Shown here: one piece after another, positions 36,303 through 43,979 of the stretch | Layout of the letters: each line of letters opens with the position of its first letter | Position numbering within the stretch: position 1 is the first letter of the stretch | Assembly: GCF_030499515.1 (NCBI RefSeq) | Contig: NZ_JASTWJ010000001.1 | Coordinates: 1,550,001-1,614,000 of the forward strand | Direction: 5' to 3' | DNA: 64,000 nt | DNA from: Streptomyces sp. DT2A-34 | Lineage (GTDB): Bacteria > Actinomycetota > Actinomycetes > Streptomycetales > Streptomycetaceae | Position numbers and translations under genes: made by a program | Notes under the pieces: model-generated | Seen by the model: only the letters and a program-made list of their open reading frames with translations | Told to the model about the DNA's origin: nothing | Databases searched by the model: none

Positions 36303-36605
36303 GTAGGTCCCTTCCCGCCGACCTCGGGCATGAAGTGGGCGTGCCCTCGACCCCGGCGAGATCTACGTGCCGACCGAGTCCACCGTCTGACCCCGCTGGT
36401 GAACTCGACGGGGTGAGGGCTTGGTTGTCGCGCAGGTGGGCCCAGAGCATCCTGATCCGGCGTCGGCGGTGACTGCCGGGTTGAGGTCGGACCTGAATAT
36501 CGAAGGCCACCTACCGAGATCGCTGGGTGGCCTCCTGACGCCCCGGCAGGTCCCGGCCTCATGTGTGCTGAATCGGTTCCGCGCCGTCTCCGCAGCCCAC
36601 GACTG
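36303..36605. other. Intergenic region without a supported gene
   Basis: This 303-bp stretch separates corA from the HAD gene, in a tail-to-tail arrangement. A weak 7-bp GGCCACC/GGTGGCC hairpin near 36503-36530 is a possible terminator. A minus-strand frame with HRRRRIRMLWAHLRDNQAL looks peptide-like but has no family match I can name. Confidence 0.5.
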
Positions 36606-37343
36606 TCAGGTCACGAGCCGCAGCACGTCCGCCAGGCCGCGCTCACCGGTGCGGTGTTCCGCCGGCAGGATGTAGGTGCGCAGGCCGCAGGCTGCTGCGC
36701 CGCCGTCGCGGACCGGGTTGTCGCCGACCATGAGAGTGGCGCCGGGGTCGGCGCCGAGGTCGGCACAGGCTTTGAGGAACAACTGCGGGTCGGGCTTCTC
36801 GCGGCCCTGCTCGTAGGAGATCACGCAGGTGTCGATCAAGGCGTCCAGCCCCTGGTGGGCGAGGTGGCGGCGCAGGTCCCAGGCGAAGTCGCTGACGATG
36901 GCGATGCGCAGTCCGCGTTCGCGCAGGGCGCGCAGGACCGGTTCGGTGTCGGGATAGGGGGTCCAGGCGTCCGGGGCGGTGAGTTCCCGGTAGGCCGCCT
37001 CCTCCGCGCCGCGCAGGAAGTCCACCTGCTCCCACCATCCCCGCATGGCGCGGCGGTGCTGTTCGGCGGAGAGGTCCCGGCCTTCCTGGAGAGCGACGAC
37101 GGAGGGCAGCCGGAAGGCGGCGCGCAACTGGTCGGAGATCTCGGCCACCGCGCCGGGCTCGTCCAGCGCGGTGAGGCGACCGGAGGCGGCGCCGACCCGG
37201 CGCAACCACGTCTCCAGGTCGATCATTTGGAAGACGGTGTTGCTGAAGTCGAAGAGGACGGCCTGGACCGGGGGCACGGGCGCGGCCATGTCGGCGTCGC
37301 CGGGGCGGTAGACGCTGGGTGTTTCGAACAGGGTGTGAATCAC
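36606..37343 (-). CDS. HAD-family hydrolase
   Basis: This 245-residue HAD phosphatase starts at GTG 37343, overlapping the stop of the DeoR gene (GTGA). Motif I is LFDFSNTVF, with Ser in place of the usual second Asp; motif II has IVSDFAWDLR; the Lys is in YEQGREKPDPQLF; motif IV is MVGDNPVRDGGAAACG. It could be a sugar-phosphate phosphatase for the polyol locus. The Ser substitution in D-x-D occurs in some HAD members and may change substrate or mechanism. The DeoR coupling makes a regulatory and catabolic pair. Confidence 0.83.
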   Translation of the reverse strand: MIHTLFETPSVYRPGDADMAAPVPPVQAVLFDFSNTVFQMIDLETWLRRVGAASGRLTALDEPGAVAEISDQLRAAFRLPSVVALQEGRDLSAEQHRRAMRGWWEQVDFLRGAEEAAYRELTAPDAWTPYPDTEPVLRALRERGLRIAIVSDFAWDLRRHLAHQGLDALIDTCVISYEQGREKPDPQLFLKACADLGADPGATLMVGDNPVRDGGAAACGLRTYILPAEHRTGERGLADVLRLVT

Positions 37344-38146
37344 GGGGAGGGCTCTTCGGGTTCGACCGTCTCGACTCGGACTCCGAGGGCGCGTATGGCC
37401 GCGAGTTCCGAGTCGGGGGTGCCGGTGTCGGTGATGACGCAGTGGTAGTCGGCCACGGTGCCGTAGGCATGCGTGGCGGTCTTGCCGAACTTCGAGTGGT
37501 CCGCCAGGAGCAGGGACTGTTCGGCGGAGGCGAGCATGGCCAGCTTCACCTCGACGTAGTCGTTCAGGGGGTGGAAGAGGCGGCCGTCCAGGACGGCGGT
37601 GGCGGACATCAGGGCGAGGTCGGCCCGGATCCGGGACAAGGCGCGGGTGACGGTGGGGCCGGTGCAGGAGTTGAAGTCGCCTCGGTAGTGGCCGCCGAGC
37701 AGGGTGACGTTCACGCCGGGCGCGGAGCCGAGGCGTTGCGCGAGGCCGACGGAGTTGGTCACCACGTGCAGTTGGTCCAGCCGGGTCAGCGCGGGGACCA
37801 GGGGGAACAGCGTGGTGGAGTCGTCCATGAGCACCGTGCTGCCCGGCCTGATCCGGGCGGCGACGGCCGCGCACAGTGCGTGCTTGGCCGCGAGGGCACT
37901 GTTCTCCCGGAAGCGGGTGGCCGTCTCCATGGTGAGAGCCGGGAAGGCGACGGCCCGCCCGCGCTCCTTGCGCAGCAGATGGCGCCCCGCGAGGTCGTCC
38001 AGGTCCCGGTGCATCGTCATCAGGCTGACGTCGAAGTGCCGGGCGAGGTCGTTGATGCGGGTCTCGCCATGTTCGGCGACATACCGCAGCACGGCCTGGC
38101 GACGATCCTCGACGGCAGCCTGCGACAGTCGCGCACGGGCGGTCAC
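37340..38146 (-). CDS. DeoR/GlpR-family transcriptional regulator
   Basis: This 268-residue protein starts at GTG 38146 with GGAGG upstream. The N-terminal DeoR HTH (about 12-65) has RRQAVLRYVAEHGETRINDL, ARHFDVSLMTMHRDLDDLAG and the RKERGRAVAF wing. The C-terminal sugar-phosphate sensor domain has STVLMDDSTTLFPLVPAL and VVTNSVGLAQRL, then LLADHSKFGKTA. It would repress a sugar or polyol operon until the phosphorylated sugar binds. It opens the minus-strand pair with the HAD gene and lies next to the alcohol dehydrogenases. Confidence 0.9.
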   Translation of the reverse strand: MTARARLSQAAVEDRRQAVLRYVAEHGETRINDLARHFDVSLMTMHRDLDDLAGRHLLRKERGRAVAFPALTMETATRFRENSALAAKHALCAAVAARIRPGSTVLMDDSTTLFPLVPALTRLDQLHVVTNSVGLAQRLGSAPGVNVTLLGGHYRGDFNSCTGPTVTRALSRIRADLALMSATAVLDGRLFHPLNDYVEVKLAMLASAEQSLLLADHSKFGKTATHAYGTVADYHCVITDTGTPDSELAAIRALGVRVETVEPEEPSP

Positions 38147-38226
38147 AGCGCCCTCCTTCCCGATGGCTCCGGTCTCGCAGTTTCCCACACGGGCCGGTGG
38201 GGTCCGGGGCCCGTCCCGCTCCGGAC

Positions 38227-39260
38227 CTACGGTCCGTCCACCGTGACCAGCACCTTGACCTGCTCGGGGTCGACGGACGCGGCGAAAGCCTTGGCAGCGT
38301 CCGCCAGCGGATAGGTGGCGGTGACGATCTCGGCGGTGTCGACGGCGCCCGAGGCGATCAGGGACATGGCGGCGCGGTAGTCCTCACGGGTGTACATCAG
38401 GGTGCCCTCGATGCGGATCTCCCGGTCCTGGACCAGGTCCAGCCGGATCGGGGTCGGGCCCGCGGCGCCCACGCCCACCACGATGATCCGACCGCCCTTG
38501 GCCACCAGGTCGGTGGCCTGCGCCATGGACCGCTCCCGGGCCACACAGTCGAAGACGACGTCGACCGGACCGCCGAGCGTGGCGTGGGCCTGCTCGACCA
38601 GGTCGGGGGCGTCGGCGGGCAGGGCCACATCGGCGCCGAGGCGCAGCGCCCTCTCCCGCTTGCCGTCCAGCAGGTCGGTGACGGCGATCCGGGCGGCGCC
38701 GGCGTGCCGGGCGGCGGCGAGGACGAGCAGGCCGATGGGGCCGGCGCCGAGGACGGCGACCGTGCGGCCGGTGAGGTCACCGGCCTTGGCCACGGCGTGC
38801 ACCGGGGTGGCCAGGGGTTCGACGAGGGCGGCCTCGATGTCGCTCATGCCGTCGGGGACGCGGTGGACGCGGTCGGCCGGGATGGTGAACAGGTCGGTCA
38901 TGGCGCCGGGCGTCTGGCAGCCGAAGACCTTCAGTTCCTGGCAGATGTTGTAGCGGCCGGAGCGGCACTGGGGGCACTGGCCGCAGTACAGGTTGGGCTC
39001 GATGATCACCCGGTCGCCCGGCGCGAAGTCCTCGACGCCCTTCCCCGTCGCGGCGACGACGCCGACCGCCTCGTGACCGGGGCGGTAGGGCAGGTCGATG
39101 AAGGGTGGTGGCCGGCCGCAGCATGGGTGTCGGAGCCGCACACGCCGACGACCGTGGTGCGGACGAGGAGTTCGTCGTCTCCGGGGACGGGGGCGGACAC
39201 CTGCTCGATCGTGATGTCGTCGAGGGAGCGGACGAGAACCCGGCGAATCTGTTCGGTCAT
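38227..39260 (-). pseudogene. Zinc-dependent alcohol dehydrogenase, frameshifted
   Basis: The N-terminus reads MTEQIRRVLVRSLDDITIEQ to VVGVCGSDTHAAAGHH from ATG 39260; after about 39104 the family continues in the next frame as PFIDLPYRPGHEAVGVV through EPNLYCGQCPQCRSGRYNIC (structural zinc), AVLGAGPIGLLVLAAARHAG and the C-terminus at 38227. One C is missing at a CCC run near 39103-39105, which breaks the frame. All other parts are intact, so it may be a recent mutation or a sequencing error. It is a medium-chain polyol-type dehydrogenase next to a second one. Confidence 0.8.
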
Positions 39261-39288
39261 GGGGGGGGATTCCGTTCGGTTCGGGCGT

Positions 39289-40296
39289 TCACGCGGAGGC
39301 GAGGCCGGGCTGGATCTGGATCTTGCGGCCGAGGCCTGCCTGGAAGCGGGTGATCCCGTCCGGGAACGACGCCAGGGGGAGGCGGTCGCTGATGAAGACG
39401 TCCGGGTCGATGACGCCGGTGGCGAAGAGGCTCGCGGCCCGTTCGAAGCTGTGCAGGACGGCCATGGAGCCCGTGATCGTGATCTCCTGGTTGTAGATCT
39501 TGTACGGCTCGATCGTGGCCCGGGCCGCGTAGTCGGCGACCCCGAACTGCAGGTACGTACCGCCCTTGCCGACCCGCCCGAGGGCGTCCTGGATGGCCTT
39601 GGCGTTGCCGGTGGCGTCGACGACCAGATCCCAGCCGTAGGCCGGCCGGTCGAGCTCGTCGGCGGACGCGGCTCCGGCGGAGCAGCCCAACTGCCGTGCC
39701 GTGGCCAGGCGTTCGGCGTTGATGTCGACGACGTCGACGCTCGCGGCGCCGGTGGCCTTGGCGAGCTGGAGCATCATCAGGCCCGTGGTCCCCGCGCCGT
39801 AGATGAGCACGCGGGAGGCGAGGCGGCTGCGCAGGATGTCGTAGCCGCGCACCGCGCACGACAGCGGCTCGATCAGGGCCGCGTCCTCGGTGCGTACGTT
39901 CTCGGGCAGGACCGCGCAGTTGGCGACCGGTGCGGCCACGAACTCGGCGGCGGCACCCGGGTGGGTGACGCCGATCGCGGCCCACCGCTCGCAGAGGTTG
40001 TTGCGGCCGGTACGGCAGTAGTGGCACTCGAAGCAGAACAGCGACGGGTCGACGGCGACCCGTGTTCCGACGGCGAGTTCGGTGACGGCGGAGCCGACCG
40101 CGACGACCTGTCCGGCGAATTCGTGGCCGGGGATGATGGGCAGCTTCGGGGCGAACTCCCCCTGGAGGATGTGCAGATCGGTGCCGCACAGCCCGGTGGC
40201 CGCGGCCTCGACGACGACCTCGCGCGGGCCCGGGGCGGGGTCGTCGACGGTGGTGATCTCGACGTCCCCGGGCTGGGTGATGACGGCTGCTCTCAC
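39289..40296 (-). CDS. Zinc-dependent polyol/alcohol dehydrogenase
   Basis: This 335-residue MDR enzyme starts at GTG 40296, overlapping the stop of the ABC permease (GTGA). Catalytic zinc: GLCGTDLHILQGEF and PGHEFAGQVV; the usual four structural-zinc Cys are represented by FCFECHYCRTGRNNLC; NAD: LIYGAGTTGLMMLQLAKATG. It resembles sorbitol/xylitol-type dehydrogenases and probably oxidises a polyol or sugar alcohol taken up by the neighbouring transporter. The substrate is not clear. A family mate lies just downstream with a frameshift. Confidence 0.9.
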   Translation of the reverse strand: MRAAVITQPGDVEITTVDDPAPGPREVVVEAAATGLCGTDLHILQGEFAPKLPIIPGHEFAGQVVAVGSAVTELAVGTRVAVDPSLFCFECHYCRTGRNNLCERWAAIGVTHPGAAAEFVAAPVANCAVLPENVRTEDAALIEPLSCAVRGYDILRSRLASRVLIYGAGTTGLMMLQLAKATGAASVDVVDINAERLATARQLGCSAGAASADELDRPAYGWDLVVDATGNAKAIQDALGRVGKGGTYLQFGVADYAARATIEPYKIYNQEITITGSMAVLHSFERAASLFATGVIDPDVFISDRLPLASFPDGITRFQAGLGRKIQIQPGLASA

Positions 40297-40802
40297 TTGA
40301 CGGCTCCGAGGGAGAGGCCGCGGACGAGCTTGTCCTGGGCGGCGAAACCGGCGATGAGGACCGGCAGGGAGACCAGGGTGGCCGCCGCGCACAGGCGGGC
40401 GAGGAACAGGCCCTCGTTGGTGATGAAGCCGACCAGGAACACCGGCGCGGTGGACGCCTGGGTGGCGGTGAGGTTCACGGCGAACATGAACTCGTTCCAG
40501 CTGAAGATGAAGCAGATCAGCGAGGTGGCGGCGAGTCCCGGCATGGCCACGGGCGCGACGACCCGCCACAGCACGGTGAGCAGGTTGGCCCCGTCGACCT
40601 CGGCGGCCTCCAGGATCTCCTTGGGTACCTCGGCGAGGAAGGAGCGCATCATCCACACCGCGATCGGCAGGTTCATGGCGGTGTAGAGGATGACCAGCGT
40701 CCACACGTTGTCGAGCATCCCGGCGTCCTTGACGATCAAATAGACCGGCAGCAGGGCCGCGATGGCCGGGAGGAACTTCGTGGACAGGAAGAACCGCGGC
40801 CT
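40293..40802 (-). pseudogene. Carbohydrate ABC transporter permease, 5'-truncated
   Basis: Only the C-terminal 165 or so residues of a MalG/LacG-type permease remain: STKFLPAIAALLPVYLIV, then NLPIAVWMMRSFLAEVPKEI (EAA loop with EAAEVDGANLLTV), and FIFSWNEFMFAVNLTATQA to the end. The first three membrane helices are missing; at 40800-40805 the sequence turns abruptly into a fragment of a PfkB-type kinase gene on the other strand. No start remains. The stop overlaps the GTG of the next dehydrogenase. Confidence 0.85.
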
Positions 40803-41430
40803 GCGCCCGGAGCACCTCGCTGCGCTCCCGCGCGGCGGCGCGCTGCCCGCGGGGACGGCGCTGCACCTCGGGTCGCTGGGTCTGCTGCTCGAACCCCTGG
40901 CCTCCACCCTCGACGGACTGATTCGCCGGGAGGCGGGCCGGCGGCTGGTGTCCCTCGACCCGAACGTGCGGCCTGGCCTGGTCACCGACCGCGCCGCCTA
41001 TCTCCGGCGGTTCGCCGAGTGGGTGGCGCTCGCCGACGTGGTGAAGGCGAGCGACGAGGACCTGGCCTGGCTCCAGCCGGGCGAGCCGTACGAAGCGGTG
41101 GCCGACCACTGGCTCGCGTCCGGGGCGGGGCTCGTCCTGATCACGTTCGGCTCCCAGGGCGCCTGGGCCGTCGGCCGCGACGCCCGCGTCCATGTGCCGG
41201 CCCCGGCGGTCAGGGGCGTCGACACGGTGGGAGCGGGCGACGCCTTCACCGCCGGGGCGCTCGCCCATCTGCACCACACCGGCCGACTCGACCGCGAGGG
41301 CATCGACACCATCGGCGCCGGCGAACTCGCCCGGCTGCTGTCGTACGCCGTGCAGATCGCGGCCGACACCTGCACCCGCGCCGGCGCCCAGCCGCCGTAC
41401 CGCCGCGACGGCGTGCCGACCCCCGTGTAG
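40803..41430 (+). pseudogene. PfkB-family carbohydrate kinase, 5'-truncated
   Basis: From about 40803 the frame reads LRPEHLAALPRGGALPAG and continues HLGSLGLLLEPLAST, SLDPNVRPGLV, DVVKASDEDLAWL, LVLITFGSQGAWAV and the ATP/catalytic motif GVDTVGAGDAFTAGAL with the catalytic Asp. It lacks the first 100 or so residues of a fructokinase-like enzyme. It is joined head-to-head to the truncated permease, so one deletion seems to have taken the 5' ends of two divergent genes and all that lay between. Confidence 0.85.
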
Positions 41431-41488
41431 CGGCAGTGGCCGTGCCTGGATGCCCGTCGATCCCTCATGTCGCGGGCTCGCCCGGCAC

Positions 41489-43003
41489 TCACTCCGGAAC
41501 CTCGGGCGCGTCCAGGCGGGCCCAGACCGGTCCGAGAGCGTCTACCGCCTCCTGGTACACCGCGTACGCCTCGTCGAGTACGGCGACCCGCTCGGGGTCG
41601 GGTTCATGGCGTCTGAGCACGGCGGCGCCGGCGCGCGGGTCCGTCACGTCGTCGAGCAGTCCGCCGGCGGTGGCGGCGAGCAGGGCCGCTCCCCGGGCAG
41701 CACTCTCCTGCACGTCGGTCACCACGACCGGCCGCCGCAGGGCGTCGGCGGACATCTGGCTCCACACCTCGCTGCGCGCGGCGCCGCCGGTGAGCCGGGC
41801 CGACCCGGTGATCGGCAGCTTCGAGCAGAGCGCGTCGACGTGCCAGCGGTGATTGAGGACGACGCCCTCCATCAGGGCCCGGCAGCAGATGGCCGCGGCC
41901 GTGCCAGCCGCGCAGTCCGAGGAACGTGCGGACGTGGGATGCGGGTGCGGGGAGCCGTAGACGAACGGGTGGAAGAGCACCTCCGAGGGACCGTCGAGGT
42001 GTGCCTCGACCTCGCGGCCGATCACCTCGTGGACGCCGTCCCGCTGGTCGGACGGCGCACCTGTCACCCGCAGGAACCACTCCAGGTTCGCCACCGAGGC
42101 GGGTGAGGTGGACATGGTCATCCACTGTCCCGGGCGGACGAAGTGCCGGACCTGCCAGCGCGGATCGACGACGGGGCGCTTGCCGACCACCTGGTTGATG
42201 CTGAACGACCCGGCGATCAGGCACAGTTCACCCGGTGTCGTGCCGCCGATCCCGAGCGCGGCGGCGTCGACGTCATGGGCGCCCGTCACGACGGGGGTGC
42301 CCGCGGTGAGCCCGGTGAGCGCGGCGGCCTCGCGGGTGACGGTTCCGCTCACCGCGTCGCACGCCAGGACGGGCGGCAGCAGGCCGACGAAGGCGCCGAG
42401 GCCGTACAGGTCGAGCAGTTCCGGCGCGTAGCCGCCCCGCCGCATGTCGGTGAACGAGGCACTGGCGTCCGTGGGATCGGTGGCCGCCACGCCCGTCAGC
42501 CGCAGGCGCAGCCAGTCCTTGCAGGACAACAGCCAACGCGCCCGCTGAAGCACCCCTGGTTCATGGCGGGCGAGCCAGGCCAGCAGGGCGGCCGGGGAGC
42601 CCGCGAAGGGCACCGTGCCCGACAAATCCAGGGCACGGGACCAGACCGCAGTGCCCCGCCACTCCTCCGGCACGGGTTCGGCGCGCGTGTCCATCGCCAC
42701 GATCGCGGCGCGCACCGGCCGGCCGCGCTCGTCGACGGCATACAGGCCGTCGCCGTGTCCGGCCACCCCCACCGCGGCGACAGCCCGCCCCGCGTCCGGA
42801 CCGGCCGCGGCAAGACAGGCGGCGATGGCCTGGTGCGCCATCCGCCACACGTCGTCCATGCCCCGCTCGACCCAGTACGGGCGAGGGGTGGACAGCGGCA
42901 GCGTGCCGCTGCCCTGCGCCACCGGCCGGCCGGCGGCGTCGAACAGAACGGCCTTGGTCACGGTGTGTCCGGCGTCGACACCGAGCACCAGGTCACGCGC
43001 CAC
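41489..43003 (-). CDS. FGGY-family sugar/polyol kinase with a compensated frameshift
   Basis: This protein of about 504 residues has VLGVDAGHTVTKAVLFDAAG (N-terminal phosphate motif), VAGHGDGLYAVDERG, SCKDWLRLRLTG, VVTGAHDVDAAALGIGG and TGGAARSEVWSQMSADAL. Between about 41925 and 41882 the family sequence FLGLRGWHGRGHLL is found in the neighbouring frame, while the open frame there reads RSSDCAAGTAAAIC. A one-base loss and a one-base gain cancel out, so about 14 residues are replaced and the rest stays in frame. Activity is in doubt. The pattern PFVYGS-x-FLGL-HLLRALMEGVV recalls erythritol/xylulokinase-type enzymes. Confidence 0.82.
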   Translation of the reverse strand: MARDLVLGVDAGHTVTKAVLFDAAGRPVAQGSGTLPLSTPRPYWVERGMDDVWRMAHQAIAACLAAAGPDAGRAVAAVGVAGHGDGLYAVDERGRPVRAAIVAMDTRAEPVPEEWRGTAVWSRALDLSGTVPFAGSPAALLAWLARHEPGVLQRARWLLSCKDWLRLRLTGVAATDPTDASASFTDMRRGGYAPELLDLYGLGAFVGLLPPVLACDAVSGTVTREAAALTGLTAGTPVVTGAHDVDAAALGIGGTTPGELCLIAGSFSINQVVGKRPVVDPRWQVRHFVRPGQWMTMSTSPASVANLEWFLRVTGAPSDQRDGVHEVIGREVEAHLDGPSEVLFHPFVYGSPHPHPTSARSSDCAAGTAAAICCRALMEGVVLNHRWHVDALCSKLPITGSARLTGGAARSEVWSQMSADALRRPVVVTDVQESAARGAALLAATAGGLLDDVTDPRAGAAVLRRHEPDPERVAVLDEAYAVYQEAVDALGPVWARLDAPEVPE

Positions 43004-43006
43004 CGC

Positions 43007-43256
43007 TCACACCCACGCCAGGTCCCGGGCGTTGACCACCGTGGTCGCACCGGCCGGTCGCGGCGGGTTCGGCGACGACCGTGGCGTTACGGCCGGACTC
43101 CCGTACGGCCACGCCGCGTGCTGTTCCGCCTTGTTTCCCGACCGGTCGAGGCTGCGGACCGGCCAGAAGCGCGGGCCGCTCACCTGCGCCAGGGCATCGA
43201 CGCAGTACCCGGCAGGGATGAAACGATCACCGACGAGGAGAACCCGCCATGCGGTC
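43007..43256 (-). pseudogene. 2-hydroxyacid dehydrogenase remnant
   Basis: Reading in from about 43253 the frame gives WRVLLVGDRFIPAGYCVDAL, then VRSLDRSGNKAEQHAAW, the N-terminus of a D-2-hydroxyacid dehydrogenase-like protein, without a proper start. After about 43120 it jumps to AGATTVVNARDLAWV, the last residues. The whole NAD-binding and catalytic middle is deleted. It is probably the former first gene of the operon with the FGGY kinase. Confidence 0.6.
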
Positions 43257-43392
43257 TCCTCGCGTGCCGACGCCACACCGCTCACGAAGCCGATCGTCCC
43301 ACGTAACAGGACGGCGGGCCCGGACCGTCGGCCGTTCAGCGACAGATACCCCGAAGACGTGGGCCCACCGGCAGGGGCGGTCCGGCGGTGTA

Positions 43393-43412
43393 AGTCCGGC
43401 AGGACATGCGAA
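43393..43412 (+). repeat. 20-bp direct repeat, copy 1
   Basis: AGTCCGGCAGGACATGCGAA occurs here and again, identically, at 43784-43803, 391 bp later. It may be a duplication boundary or a conserved leader element of the polysaccharide operon. Confidence 0.8.
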
Positions 43413-43490
43413 CGTCCCGAACACACAGAACGTTGCACTGCCTGGGCCGGCACCGGCCGCGACCCGCCGCAGGGGCGTGACGCGGCGGCC

Positions 43491-43709
43491 ATGCGCCTCG
43501 CCTGTGGTTGTTCCGTCAAGGACCGCCGCACCTTCGCCGCTCAGATGCGAGAACAGCGCGGCTGGGACCTGGCGGTCACCGGGGGCTGGGGTTACCACAC
43601 GGACACGAACGGCACCACGTACCGGGGGCCGGGCGGGCTGCTGGAGCGTGCGGTGGCGTCAAGGGACCGTAGGTGGTCACCGATCGGTGGAGGCAGCCTC
43701 AAAGCTTGA
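43491..43709 (+). CDS. Possible small protein of unknown function
   Basis: A 72-residue frame from ATG 43491 reads RLACGCSVKDRRTFAAQMRE and QRGWDLAVTGGWGYHTDTNG, then PGGLLERAV. Third-position GC is high up to about 43660, which favours coding. I cannot match it to a family, and the ribosome site is poor. It lies between two 20-bp direct repeats at 43393 and 43784. The rest of 43257-43979 holds these repeats and the EPS promoter region. Confidence 0.35.
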   Translation: MRLACGCSVKDRRTFAAQMREQRGWDLAVTGGWGYHTDTNGTTYRGPGGLLERAVASRDRRWSPIGGGSLKA

Positions 43710-43783
43710 ACACGAATTACACACATCCCCTCTACACACTGGGCCCCGATGGTCTAGATTGACCGTGCTTCAGGCACCTTGAG

Positions 43784-43803
43784 AGTCCGGCAGGACATGC
43801 GAA
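43784..43803 (+). repeat. 20-bp direct repeat, copy 2
   Basis: This is the second copy of AGTCCGGCAGGACATGCGAA. It lies 177 bp before the GTG start of the sugar-phosphate transferase, just after a possible -10 box (TAGATT at 43755-43760), so it is likely in the 5' leader of the EPS transcript. Confidence 0.8.
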
Positions 43804-43860
43804 GCGGCTACGGCCGGCGTGGGTTGTTCAAGTAGCGCCGAAATTGCCGGGATGGCATGC

Positions 43861-43926
43861 GCGGGGGGCGGGGGCCTCCCGAGGGAAGGAACAGCGCGGC
43901 GCGGGGGGCGGGGGTGCCTCCCGGGG
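43861..43926 (+). repeat. 40-bp-period tandem repeat in the EPS leader
   Basis: GCGGGGGGCGGGGG starts at 43861 and again at 43901, each followed by a CCTCCC-GGG-type stem. The two units lie in the leader before the first gene of the EPS cluster. The bases are extremely G-rich and could form G-quadruplexes. Confidence 0.65.
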
Positions 43927-43979
43927 GGAGCAACAGTGTTAGGCGAACACGTCGAACCACTGGTGACCTGGGGGGTCCT

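Noticed and set aside
36280..36510. Minus-strand frame with HRRRRIRMLWAHLRDNQAL as a transposase remnant
   Set aside because: It is peptide-like but matches no transposase motif I can name, and lacks a start and ribosome site.
38197..40686. A long + strand open frame of over 800 codons
   Set aside because: It is antisense to the two dehydrogenases and the permease, has no recognisable motif, and is a by-product of high GC.
43381..43420. A tRNA or small structured RNA near the 20-bp repeat
   Set aside because: No cloverleaf arms or conserved TTCGA loop could be drawn.
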